Source of the DNA: a sulfur-oxidizing endosymbiont of Gigantopelta aegis
GTDB lineage: Bacteria > Pseudomonadota > Gammaproteobacteria > GRL18
Assembly (NCBI RefSeq): GCF_016097415.1
Contig: NZ_JAEHGE010000001.1
Coordinates: 1,513,515-1,577,514 of the forward strand
Direction of reading: 5' to 3'
Length of the DNA stretch: 64,000 nt
Made by a program: the position numbers and the translations under genes. Positions 56,619 to 64,000 of this stretch are shown here, in pieces. Position 1 is the stretch's first letter. Each line of letters opens with the position of its first letter. The notes beneath the pieces were generated by a model. It ran no database searches and was not told where the DNA came from. It worked only from the letters and a program-made list of their open reading frames with translations.

Positions 56619-58400
56619 ATGCACAATAAGCAATTACTAAGCACTGGAAATAATCGCCCTGGATTAGTCTTTTTAGGCCTATTTCTGAGTTTGGCAATGA
56701 GTGGTTGTGCGAGCAATACGCAGCTTGAAAAAGCTGAACAGCAAACGACAACAGCACAAACGGATACAACTAGCTCTCAGCAAGTCAAAACCAAAGCTAA
56801 TAAAGTAACGTCACCTGCTCAAGAGCTAACACCAGAATTGCTTTATGATCTCATGCTGGCAGAAATTGCCCTGCAACGAAATGATTATGCCTTGGCCTTT
56901 GACAAATATTACGCCGCCGCCGCGCAAACTCGGGACAGTCGTTTAGCCAAAAAGGCCACCCGTGTCACCTTGTTTTCTAAAGACGATGCACAAACCTTCA
57001 AAGCCGTTAAACTCTGGTCAGAAATTCAGCCGGAGAATATCGATGTCCAACAAATTTACGCCTCTTCTCTTATTTCACAAAATAAGGACGAACAAGCCCT
57101 AATTTACTTACAAAAAGTCATTAATCTCAGTGATAGTTTTGAAGTGGGTTTTAGGAAAACCGTATCTATTCTGGACACCATTGATGATCAGCAACGGGTT
57201 AACCGTCTTTTTGAACGCCTAACAAAACATCAACAAGATGAGCCCATCGTACAATTATATCGGGCCAAGCTAGCCTTTAAATTTGTAGATTATCCAGCGA
57301 CAGAAAAGCACTTGAAAGCCTTGCTGGCGATAAAACCGGATTATCTTGAAGCATTGGTGCTCAATGTTGAATTGCTAAAAAAACAGCACAAAGAGTCTCA
57401 GGCAATCGAAGCGTTGCAACAAGTACTGAGAAAATTACCGAAAAACACGGCACTCAGACTAGAACTGGCTAGAATGCTGGTAAAAGCCAAACAATATAAA
57501 CAGGCTAAAACGCACATCAAGCGTTTGGCTAAAAATGACCTAGCTCCCGAAGTCTTATTTGCCATTAGTCTGCTGTCCATCGAAATGGAACAGTTAGATA
57601 GCGCCAAACAATATTTAGAACGCCTACACAAACACCGCCTCTATGCCAGTGAAGCCGCCTATTTTATTGCTCAGCTAGAAGCAGGACGAGAAAATTACGC
57701 CGAAGCAGAAGGCTGGTTTAAACGGGTCAGGAGCGGTAAATACACCTTTGAAGCCTATCTGGGCTTAGTCATGGTCTATTCACAACAGAAAAAATTCGAT
57801 GCAGCCTTCAAATTACTTGAACACTCAGCCGGCGTCAATGACCAACAAAGCACTGAAATCCTGCAAATTAAAGCCGAAGTCTACGCGCAGGCCAAAGATT
57901 ATACCAAGGCCTATGAAATTTATACTCAGGCCGTTAAATTGGCACCTGACAATCACGATATTCTTTATGGCAGAGCCATGCTGGCAGAAAAATTTGGCCG
58001 CATTGACTTATTGGAAAAGGACTTAAAAAAGATTCTCGCCAGCAATCCCAAAGATAATCAGGCCTTGAATGCTCTGGGTTATACTTTGGCTGATCGAACC
58101 ACGCGTTACCAAGAGGCGCGACAATATATTGAGCGAGCACTAGCAATTAGCCCCAATGACGTGGCCACACTGGACAGCATGGGTTGGGTGCTCTACAAAA
58201 TGGGTGATCATAGTGGGGCACTTAAATACATGAAACGTGCCTATGATAAAGAGCCCGATCCAGAAATTGCCGCTCACTATGGCGAAATACTCTGGGTGTC
58301 AGGGCAAACACAAAAAGCCAAACTCATTTGGGATAAAGCCCTGAAAACCGATCCCGAACACCGTGTTCTAATCGGTACTCGGACACGGTACATAAAATAA
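56619..58400 (+). CDS. TPR-repeat outer-membrane-type lipoprotein
   Basis: About 593 residues from ATG 56619, which has GGAG eight bases upstream; the upstream GTG at 56601 is unlikely. Lipobox MSGC with Cys at residue 30. At least ten TPR-like helices; the clearest are DYTKAYEIYTQAVKLAPDNHDIL and RYQEARQYIERALAISPNDVATL. Conserved gene between hemA and lolB. It probably scaffolds envelope complexes; function not known. Confidence 0.9.
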   Translation: MHNKQLLSTGNNRPGLVFLGLFLSLAMSGCASNTQLEKAEQQTTTAQTDTTSSQQVKTKANKVTSPAQELTPELLYDLMLAEIALQRNDYALAFDKYYAAAAQTRDSRLAKKATRVTLFSKDDAQTFKAVKLWSEIQPENIDVQQIYASSLISQNKDEQALIYLQKVINLSDSFEVGFRKTVSILDTIDDQQRVNRLFERLTKHQQDEPIVQLYRAKLAFKFVDYPATEKHLKALLAIKPDYLEALVLNVELLKKQHKESQAIEALQQVLRKLPKNTALRLELARMLVKAKQYKQAKTHIKRLAKNDLAPEVLFAISLLSIEMEQLDSAKQYLERLHKHRLYASEAAYFIAQLEAGRENYAEAEGWFKRVRSGKYTFEAYLGLVMVYSQQKKFDAAFKLLEHSAGVNDQQSTEILQIKAEVYAQAKDYTKAYEIYTQAVKLAPDNHDILYGRAMLAEKFGRIDLLEKDLKKILASNPKDNQALNALGYTLADRTTRYQEARQYIERALAISPNDVATLDSMGWVLYKMGDHSGALKYMKRAYDKEPDPEIAAHYGEILWVSGQTQKAKLIWDKALKTDPEHRVLIGTRTRYIK

Positions 58401-58422
58401 ACCGAAACGATTACCATACAAT

Positions 58423-58450
58423 GTAGGGTGGCTAAGCTTAGGCATCCACC
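58423..58450. repeat. GTAGGGTGG small hairpin before lolB
   Basis: GTAGGGTGG inverts to CCACC 14 bases later, resembling the end of the element at 42213-42302. It lies between the TPR protein and lolB. Probably a short relic of that repeat family. Confidence 0.45.
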
Positions 58451-58486
58451 TTCAAAGCCAAACCACTCCAGGTTCTAAAAAATAAA

Positions 58487-59119
58487 ATGCATCGCGCTCT
58501 CATTATTCTCTTCTCTTTTTTGCTACTGATTGTTTTAAGCGCCTGTTCCAGCAACCCGAAAAGCACTGAAGTACCAAGCAAGCAATTGGCTGCCAACATA
58601 CTGCCCGATAACTGGCTTATTACCGGCCGCATCAGCCTCAGCAAAGAACAAGAAAACTGGTACGCAAAATTCATTTGGATACAAAAAAATCAAGACTTCC
58701 AGCTCAGTTTTACCGGCCCTTTAGGCGAGACAGCATTACAAATCAGTCAGCGTGGTCAACAAGTAAGCATAAAAACACCATCAGGAGAACGTAGTGGTCA
58801 TAATTTAGAACAAATGATTGCTCAGGAAACCGGTTTAAACTTACCAATCAGCTCGCTACGCTACTGGCTACAAGCCAATCCTAATCCCAACACGCCAGCC
58901 AAAATCACTTACACCGAACAGCAACAAATTAGCACTATCGAGCAGGCACAATGGCGTATTCAATACCCTAAACGAATGCTAGTAGAACTAGCATCAGGGG
59001 GAAATCTATTACTACCTAAAAAAATAGTGGCAAAAAAGCAGGATACAAAAATAAAACTAATCATCACTCGCTGGCAATTAGGTGAAGCTGTGTCAGGTGA
59101 GAATACTAATGCTCAATAA
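58487..59119 (+). CDS. lolB: Outer-membrane lipoprotein receptor LolB
   Basis: 210 residues. Accepts lipoproteins from LolA and inserts them in the outer membrane. Lipobox VLSAC with Cys at residue 20. NWLITGRISLSKEQENWYAKFIW and FTGPLGETALQISQRG are the beta-strand signatures. The stop overlaps ispE by 11 bases, the usual lolB-ispE arrangement. Confidence 0.93.
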   Translation: MHRALIILFSFLLLIVLSACSSNPKSTEVPSKQLAANILPDNWLITGRISLSKEQENWYAKFIWIQKNQDFQLSFTGPLGETALQISQRGQQVSIKTPSGERSGHNLEQMIAQETGLNLPISSLRYWLQANPNPNTPAKITYTEQQQISTIEQAQWRIQYPKRMLVELASGGNLLLPKKIVAKKQDTKIKLIITRWQLGEAVSGENTNAQ

Positions 59120-59945
59120 GCCAAACAAAATCTGGTTAGCCCCAGCTAAAATTAATCGTTTTCTGCACATTACAGGTCAGCGTGAAGATGGCTATCATGA
59201 ACTACAAACCGTTTTTCAATTTTTAGACCATTGTGATGAACTGAGTTTTACAATTCGCTCAGATAATAAAATATTACACCAAAACCCATTAGCGGGAGTA
59301 AAGCCAGAAGACGATTTAACGGTCAGGGCAGCCAAACTATTGCAACACGATGCCAGTGCTACTCAGGGAGTGGAAATTAGCATCAATAAACGCCTGCCTA
59401 TGGGCGGTGGCTTAGGTGGTGGCAGTAGTGATGCTGCCACCACGCTCGTGGCCCTAAACGAACTCTGGCAGCTTAATCGGAGCACGGATGAACTGGCAAA
59501 ATTGGGCGTGCAACTCGGTGCAGATGTCCCTATCTTCGTGCATGGCTACGCAGCATGGGCTGAGGGTGTCGGCGAAAGACTCAGTGAGATTGAATTAGAC
59601 GAACCCTGGTTCGTTGTGGTTGTACCCTCCGTATCGGTTTCAACAGCGGCAATTTTTTCCCACCCAGATTTGCCACGTCATTGCGCGCTAATTACCCAAA
59701 ATGAGTTTTTGTCAGGCAAAGGCACTAATGTCTGTGAACTCATAGTGAGAGAAAAATACCCCCAAGTTGAACAAGCGATACAATTTTTAGCACAATTCTC
59801 GCCTGCTCGAATGACCGGAACCGGCGCTTGCGTCTTTGCTGCGCTTGATTCAGAACAAAAAGCGAAGAAAATTCTAGGTCAAATACCAGCGAAAATGACC
59901 GGCTTTATTGCTCGCGGTAAAAATAAATCGCCATTATATTCATAG
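59109..59945 (+). CDS. ispE: 4-diphosphocytidyl-2-C-methyl-D-erythritol kinase
   Basis: About 278 residues from ATG 59109 (MLNKPNKIWLAPAKINRFLHI), with AGGTGAG upstream; the longer frame from 59082 is inside lolB. GHMP kinase of the MEP isoprenoid pathway: PAKINRFLHITGQREDGYHELQ, the ATP loop LPMGGGLGGGSSDAATTL, and ARMTGTGACVFA. Confidence 0.97.
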   Translation: MLNKPNKIWLAPAKINRFLHITGQREDGYHELQTVFQFLDHCDELSFTIRSDNKILHQNPLAGVKPEDDLTVRAAKLLQHDASATQGVEISINKRLPMGGGLGGGSSDAATTLVALNELWQLNRSTDELAKLGVQLGADVPIFVHGYAAWAEGVGERLSEIELDEPWFVVVVPSVSVSTAAIFSHPDLPRHCALITQNEFLSGKGTNVCELIVREKYPQVEQAIQFLAQFSPARMTGTGACVFAALDSEQKAKKILGQIPAKMTGFIARGKNKSPLYS

Positions 59946-60037
59946 TCTTATGTTGCTATTGAATGGTGGGGATGGGTGCGATAAATCATGCCTATTAATG
60001 CAATTAATAAGAAAAATAAAAAAAATGAACTTTTGGT

Positions 60038-60066
60038 GTGACAATTGAAAATTTTCATCGTATAAT
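60038..60066 (+). promoter_or_regulatory. Sigma-70 promoter for tRNA-Gln
   Basis: GTGACA (five of six to TTGACA) at 60038-60043, a 17-base spacer, and a perfect TATAAT at 60061-60066. Start site expected near 60073, about 105 bases before the tRNA. Confidence 0.8.
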
Positions 60067-60177
60067 CTCCCCCACATTTTTGGTAAGCATCTTCTTTATG
60101 TTTTCTTAACATTATTTTTCAGGTTAGGAAAAAGTAACATAAGAAAAAGCAAACAAAAAATGTTCGTTAATTATTGT

Positions 60178-60252
60178 TGGGCCGTCGCCAAGCGGTAAGG
60201 CACCAGGTTTTGATCCTGGCATGCGCAGGTTCGAATCCTGCCGGCCCAGCCA
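60178..60252 (+). tRNA. glnU: tRNA-Gln (anticodon UUG)
   Basis: 75 bases. Acceptor stem TGGGCCG pairs with CGGCCCA, CCA is encoded, anticodon arm CCAGG-TTTTGAT-CCTGG gives anticodon TTG, T arm contains GGTTCGAATCC. Located between ispE and prs as in many gammaproteobacteria. Confidence 0.97.
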
Positions 60253-60351
60253 CTTCAATTGACCGCACCTGTTACACGTATACAAAATAAGTTTACAAAA
60301 CTATCCATATAAATCGTTTTTTTATAAGATATTGCATCTGGGGAACACACA

Positions 60352-61305
60352 GTGTCCGATTCCGACATGATGGTTTTTGCGGGAAATGCTAACCCGAAAC
60401 TTGCACAAGACATTGTTAGACACCTGAATATGCCATTGGGTAAAGCCTTTGTTGATAAATTCAGTGACTCTGAAATTATGGTTGAGTTGATGGAAAATGT
60501 ACGCGGCAAAGACGTCTTTATCGTCCAGCCGACCTGTCAACCAGCCAACGATCATCTCATGGAATTGATGGTGATGGCCGATGCCATACGTCGCGCATCA
60601 GTTCGACGAATTACTGCAGTCGTACCCTATTTTGGTTACGCCCGTCAGGATAGAAGACCACGCTCAGCCCGCGTTGCCATTACGGCCAAAGTGGTTGCTA
60701 ATATGATTTCCGGCGTAGGCATTGATAGAATGCTCACCGTTGACTTACACGCCGATCAAATACAGGGCTTTTTTGATATCCCTGTCGATAATGTTTACGC
60801 ATCACCTATCTTATTAGGTGATATCTGGCGCCAAAAATATCCCGATTTGATGGTAGTATCACCGGATGTCGGCGGCGTAGTCCGGGCAAGAGCCCTGGCC
60901 AAGCGTCTTGATGATGCAGATTTAGCGATTATTGATAAACGTAGGCCTAAAGCTAATGTTGCCAAGGTGATGAACATCATCGGTGACGTTGAAGGACGCT
61001 CCTGTTTATTGATTGATGATTTAGTTGATACTGCTGGCACCTTATGTAAAGCGGCCAAAGCCCTGAAAGAACATGGGGCTGCAAAAGTAATGGCCTATAT
61101 TACCCATCCGGTATTATCCGGACCGGCAATAGATAATTTGAACAACTCTGAACTCGATCACCTGGTCGTCACTGACACCATTCCCTTGAGCCCAGAAGCC
61201 GAACAATGTGATAAAATTCGCCAGTTGAGCAGTGCCATGATTTTGGCTGAAACCATGAACCGAATTAATCGAGAAGAATCCGTTAGCTCGCTTTACATGG
61301 ACTAA
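60352..61305 (+). CDS. prs: Ribose-phosphate pyrophosphokinase
   Basis: 317 residues. Makes PRPP. GTG start at 60352 preceded by [40 protein letters not shown] with the flexible catalytic region, [13 protein letters not shown], and the PRPP loop [11 protein letters not shown]. Follows the tRNA and shares the usual ispE-prs neighbourhood. Confidence 0.98.
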   Translation: MSDSDMMVFAGNANPKLAQDIVRHLNMPLGKAFVDKFSDSEIMVELMENVRGKDVFIVQPTCQPANDHLMELMVMADAIRRASVRRITAVVPYFGYARQDRRPRSARVAITAKVVANMISGVGIDRMLTVDLHADQIQGFFDIPVDNVYASPILLGDIWRQKYPDLMVVSPDVGGVVRARALAKRLDDADLAIIDKRRPKANVAKVMNIIGDVEGRSCLLIDDLVDTAGTLCKAAKALKEHGAAKVMAYITHPVLSGPAIDNLNNSELDHLVVTDTIPLSPEAEQCDKIRQLSSAMILAETMNRINREESVSSLYMD

Positions 61306-61315
61306 TATTTTACCT

Positions 61316-61440
61316 CCTCCTTCCTACGAAGGGGGATTGAAAGCGTTGTCAATCAACACTTTCAGGAATACTCATAAAGTATTCCATTCACTCTGTTATT
61401 GGTCGCGATGACAGGAAATAATCGTCTGTTCAAAACAGAC
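61316..61440 (+). promoter_or_regulatory. Structured multi-hairpin leader of rplY
   Basis: Four consecutive hairpins in the 164-base prs-rplY gap: CCTCCTTC/GAAGGGGG (61316-61335), GAAAGcGTTG/CAACaCTTTC (61339-61363), GGAATAC/GTATTCC (61365-61385) and GTCTGTT/AACAGAC (61424-61440). None is followed by a T-run. Autogenous control of rplY by L25 is known in E. coli, so an L25-binding leader is a reasonable reading. Confidence 0.55.
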
Positions 61441-61469
61441 AACAACTATACTATTTTGGAGAAACAACA

Positions 61470-62114
61470 ATGAGTGCAACTTTTACTCTTGCTGCAGAAC
61501 TGCGAACTGACACAGGGAAAGGTGCGAGCCGCCGCCTGCGTTATGCGAACAGAGTCCCTGCAATTATCTATGGCTTGGATCAAGAACCAAGCATGCTAAC
61601 CTTTAAACATGATGATATTATGCATGCCTGTGAAGATGAAGCTTTCTTCTCACATATTCTAAACATTGAATATGATGGCAAATCAGAGCAAGTCATTATT
61701 AAAGACATGCAACGTCACCCTGCAAAAATGCAAATTATGCATGCTGACTTCCAACGTATTGATGCGACTCATGCATTACACGTTAACGTACCATTACACT
61801 TCATCAATGAAGAGGAATGTGTCGGCGTTAAAGGTGGTGGTTTAATTGCTCACTTGATGTCAGAGCTGGAAATTAGCTGTTTACCTGCTAATTTGCCTGA
61901 GTACATTGAAGTGGATATGGAAAACCTGGATGTGGGCGAATCAATTCACTTAAAAGATATTAAATTACCTGAAGGTGCTAGCAGTGTATTATTAATACAA
62001 GGCGGCGATCAAGATCAGGCCATTGCTTCAATTCACATGCCACGCGGTGAAAAATTAGATGAAGAAGGTGAAGACGACGAAGCTGCAACGACTGAAGAAA
62101 CACCTGCAGAATAA
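61470..62114 (+). CDS. rplY: 50S ribosomal protein L25/general stress protein Ctc
   Basis: 214 residues, long form. N-terminal L25 domain binding 5S rRNA (LRTDTGKGASRRLRYANRVPAIIYG) and a TL5-type C-terminal domain, ending in an acidic tail (EGEDDEAATTEETPAE). GGAG ribosome site ahead of the ATG. Structured leader upstream. Confidence 0.97.
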   Translation: MSATFTLAAELRTDTGKGASRRLRYANRVPAIIYGLDQEPSMLTFKHDDIMHACEDEAFFSHILNIEYDGKSEQVIIKDMQRHPAKMQIMHADFQRIDATHALHVNVPLHFINEEECVGVKGGGLIAHLMSELEISCLPANLPEYIEVDMENLDVGESIHLKDIKLPEGASSVLLIQGGDQDQAIASIHMPRGEKLDEEGEDDEAATTEETPAE

Positions 62115-62157
62115 GTTTTTTCTGTAAACATTGTAAGCAAAAAACAGAAGCCCACAA

Positions 62158-62742
62158 ATGAGTAGCGAGACAAATAATATTCAAATGATCGTTGGATTAG
62201 GTAATCCCGGTAACGAATATGAAAAAACGCGTCATAATGTGGGTTTTTGGTTTATAGACCAATTACTCAACAAATATAACCTGACACTTAAGACCGAAGC
62301 CAAATTTTTTGGTGAAGTGGCCAAATTCAACTCGCCTTCCGGCAACGTCTGGTTACTCAAACCAACCACATTTATGAATCGCAGTGGCCAAGCCATTAGC
62401 AAATTGGCACAATTCTACAAAATAAAACCCGAACAAATTTTAGTTGTCCATGATGAACTGGATCTATCACCCGGCAATGTAAAATTAAAACAGGGCGGCG
62501 GTCATGGTGGTCACAATGGTTTACGAGATACTATTGCACAACTGGGAAAAAACTTTTACCGTTTACGCTTAGGCATCGGACACCCCGGTAGCAAAGAACA
62601 AGTTGTTGGCTTCGTGCTGGGCAAAGCCCCACAAAGTGAACGCATACTCATAGAATCCGCATTGGAAAAATCCATGGATTCAATCGAACTGATCTTATGT
62701 GGTGATATGCAAAAAGCCATGAATCAGTTGCACAGTAAATAA
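62158..62742 (+). CDS. pth: Peptidyl-tRNA hydrolase
   Basis: 194 residues. Recycles peptidyl-tRNA. GLGNPGNEYEKTRHNVGF with the catalytic His, KPTTFMNRSG, VVHDELDLSPGNVKLKQGGGHGGHNGLRD and RLRLGIGHPG. Follows rplY by 43 bases in the usual rplY-pth-ychF order. Confidence 0.98.
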   Translation: MSSETNNIQMIVGLGNPGNEYEKTRHNVGFWFIDQLLNKYNLTLKTEAKFFGEVAKFNSPSGNVWLLKPTTFMNRSGQAISKLAQFYKIKPEQILVVHDELDLSPGNVKLKQGGGHGGHNGLRDTIAQLGKNFYRLRLGIGHPGSKEQVVGFVLGKAPQSERILIESALEKSMDSIELILCGDMQKAMNQLHSK

Positions 62743-62780
62743 GGTAACTATTCGTAATAAACCCGTAATAAACCCGTACC

Positions 62781-62884
62781 AGGTTAAGCTGTTTGCCTTT
62801 ACAGGGGCGCTCAAGCACATCCATGTGACGCTTTATGAAAACATCCTTGTTTTCAAAACCCTGCAAAGGCAAACAGCTCAACCT
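62781..62884. repeat. Palindromic element between pth and ychF
   Basis: AGGTTAAGCTGTTTGCCTTT with ACAGGG at 62781-62806 is the inverse of CCCTG and CAAAGGCAAACAGCTCAACCT ending at 62884. Loop of about 60 bases holds a smaller pair (AAAACATCCTTG / TTTTCAAAA). Two copies of AATAAACCCGT precede it. MITE/REP-like. Confidence 0.8.
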
Positions 62885-62957
62885 GATACCCAAAGGGTGC
62901 TTTACCATCTTACTGAATAGTTATGCACAACTAACCCTAATAAACAGAGAAAACATC

Positions 62958-64000
62958 ATGGGATTCAAATGTGGCATAGTCGGCTTACCCAATGTCGGTA
63001 AATCAACCCTTTTCAACGCCTTAACCAAGGCTGGTATTCAGGCAGAAAACTACCCCTTTTGTACTATCGAACCCAACGTTGGCATCGTTCCCATGCCCGA
63101 TCCGCGCTTAGATGTGCTGGCTGAGATCGTGAACCCAGAACGCATATTGCCAACCTCAATGGAATTCGTTGATATTGCGGGCTTAGTGGCGGGCGCATCA
63201 AAGGGTGAAGGTCTGGGCAATAAATTTCTCGCCAATATTCGCGAAACAGAAGCTATTGCTCATGTAGTAAGATGCTTCGAAAATGACGACATTATTCATG
63301 TCTCAGGAAAAATAGATCCCATAGACGACATAGAAATCATTAATACTGAGCTGACCCTAGCAGACTTAGACAGCGTAGAAAAAGCCCATCACAAAGCCGT
63401 CAAAAACTCCAAAAGTGGTAACAAAGAAGCGCTGGCCAGAAAAATACTGCTGGAAAAAGTCATGGAACACCTAGATAAAGGTGAAACCGCCAGAACACTC
63501 GGCCTCAATGATGACGAAAAATTGGAAATCCGTGACTTACAGTTGCTTACCCTGAAACCCACCGTCTATGTGGCCAATGTAGACGAAGATGGCTTTGAAA
63601 ATAATCCCTTCCTCGACAAAGTACAGCAATTTGCTGATCAGGAAGGCTCAGAAGTCGTCAGCGTCTGTGCCGCCATCGAGTCAGAAATGGTTGAATTAGA
63701 TGCCGAAGAACTCAAAGAGTTTTTAGACGACCTAGGCCTAGAAGAACCTGGCTTAAACCGCGTTATCCGCGCTGGTTACAAATTACTTGACCTGCAAACT
63801 TACTTCACCGCCGGTGTCAAAGAAGTGCGTGCCTGGACTATCCCGGTTGGCGCAACAGCCCCTAAAGCGGCTGCAGTCATCCACACCGACTTTGAACGTG
63901 GCTTTATCCGCGCAGAAGTCATCGCCTACGAAGACTTCGCAGCGTTCAAAGGCGAGGCAGGTGCCAAAGAAAAAGGCAAGCTTCGAGTAGAAGGCAAAGA
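62958..64000 (+). CDS. ychF: Ribosome-associated ATPase YchF (3' end beyond window)
   Basis: 347 complete residues in frame; about 16 more are expected, beyond the right edge. OBG-family ATPase that associates with ribosomes and affects stress translation. P-loop [26 protein letters not shown], and the nucleotide-specific NVDE site (YVANVDEDG) that favours ATP; C-terminal TGS domain with [13 protein letters not shown] and [13 protein letters not shown]. Confidence 0.97.
   Translation, partial: MGFKCGIVGLPNVGKSTLFNALTKAGIQAENYPFCTIEPNVGIVPMPDPRLDVLAEIVNPERILPTSMEFVDIAGLVAGASKGEGLGNKFLANIRETEAIAHVVRCFENDDIIHVSGKIDPIDDIEIINTELTLADLDSVEKAHHKAVKNSKSGNKEALARKILLEKVMEHLDKGETARTLGLNDDEKLEIRDLQLLTLKPTVYVANVDEDGFENNPFLDKVQQFADQEGSEVVSVCAAIESEMVELDAEELKEFLDDLGLEEPGLNRVIRAGYKLLDLQTYFTAGVKEVRAWTIPVGATAPKAAAVIHTDFERGFIRAEVIAYEDFAAFKGEAGAKEKGKLRVEGK

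Overview
This is 64 kb of gammaproteobacterial chromosome, AT-rich by eye and almost fully coding. Two blocks have a gene order I recognise from Pseudomonas-type genomes. The first is yggT-proC-yggS / pilT-pilU / pyrC'-pyrB-pyrR-ruvX-algH-tonB-(insert)-gshB / pilGHIJK-chpABC-rsmE. The second is prmC-prfA-hemA / TPR protein-lolB-ispE-tRNA-Gln-prs-rplY-pth-ychF. I cannot name the genus. Low GC, a YeeE/YedE sulfur-type transporter, an FNR-boxed ubiUVT locus and a hemerythrin suggest a free-living or symbiotic bacterium that meets low oxygen, for example a sulfur oxidiser or methylotroph. That ecology is inference.

Layout. 1-6.8 kb: truncated ion permease, lipoprotein, dtd, a dynamin-like GTPase split over two frames, then yggT, proC and yggS. 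7-9.3 kb: the retraction ATPases pilT and pilU. 9.3-17.7 kb (minus strand): a long run from gshB to a pyrimidine locus, interrupted by a three-gene apbE / NusG-II / Gx-transporter module. 18.3-31.7 kb: the complete Pil-Chp chemosensory system, including a 2214-residue ChpA. 31.8-35.3 kb: rsmE and the divergent ubiT / ubiUV pair around a perfect FNR box. 35.4-42.2 kb: lipid A and core LPS genes. 42.3-52.7 kb: hemerythrin, isoaspartyl methyltransferase, YeeE/YedE, a GH17-GT2 glucan synthase, TPP riboswitch-thiC, moaC and moaDE. 53-64 kb: translation, heme, lipoprotein, isoprenoid and nucleotide housekeeping genes; ychF runs off the right edge.

How the genes work together. PilT and PilU retract type IV pili, and the Pil-Chp array is the known mechanosensory and cAMP control system for such pili, so twitching or surface sensing is likely. 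UbiT, UbiU and UbiV make ubiquinone without O2, and the FNR-type promoter fits that role. ApbE, the NusG-II protein and the Gx transporter look like an extracytoplasmic flavin/redox module inserted into an otherwise conserved operon.

Most notable observations: (1) the class II FNR promoter between ubiT and ubiUV; (2) a dihydroorotase homologue that has lost its HxH metal site; (3) the split dynamin with an ATGA junction; (4) the inserted flavinylation-type module; (5) several families of palindromic intergenic elements; (6) tandem repeats concentrated in the chemosensory cluster; (7) a multi-hairpin leader before rplY. I found no prophage, integron, CRISPR array, restriction system or intact insertion sequence. 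I did not find a clearly new multi-gene system; the inserted apbE module is the best candidate for follow-up.
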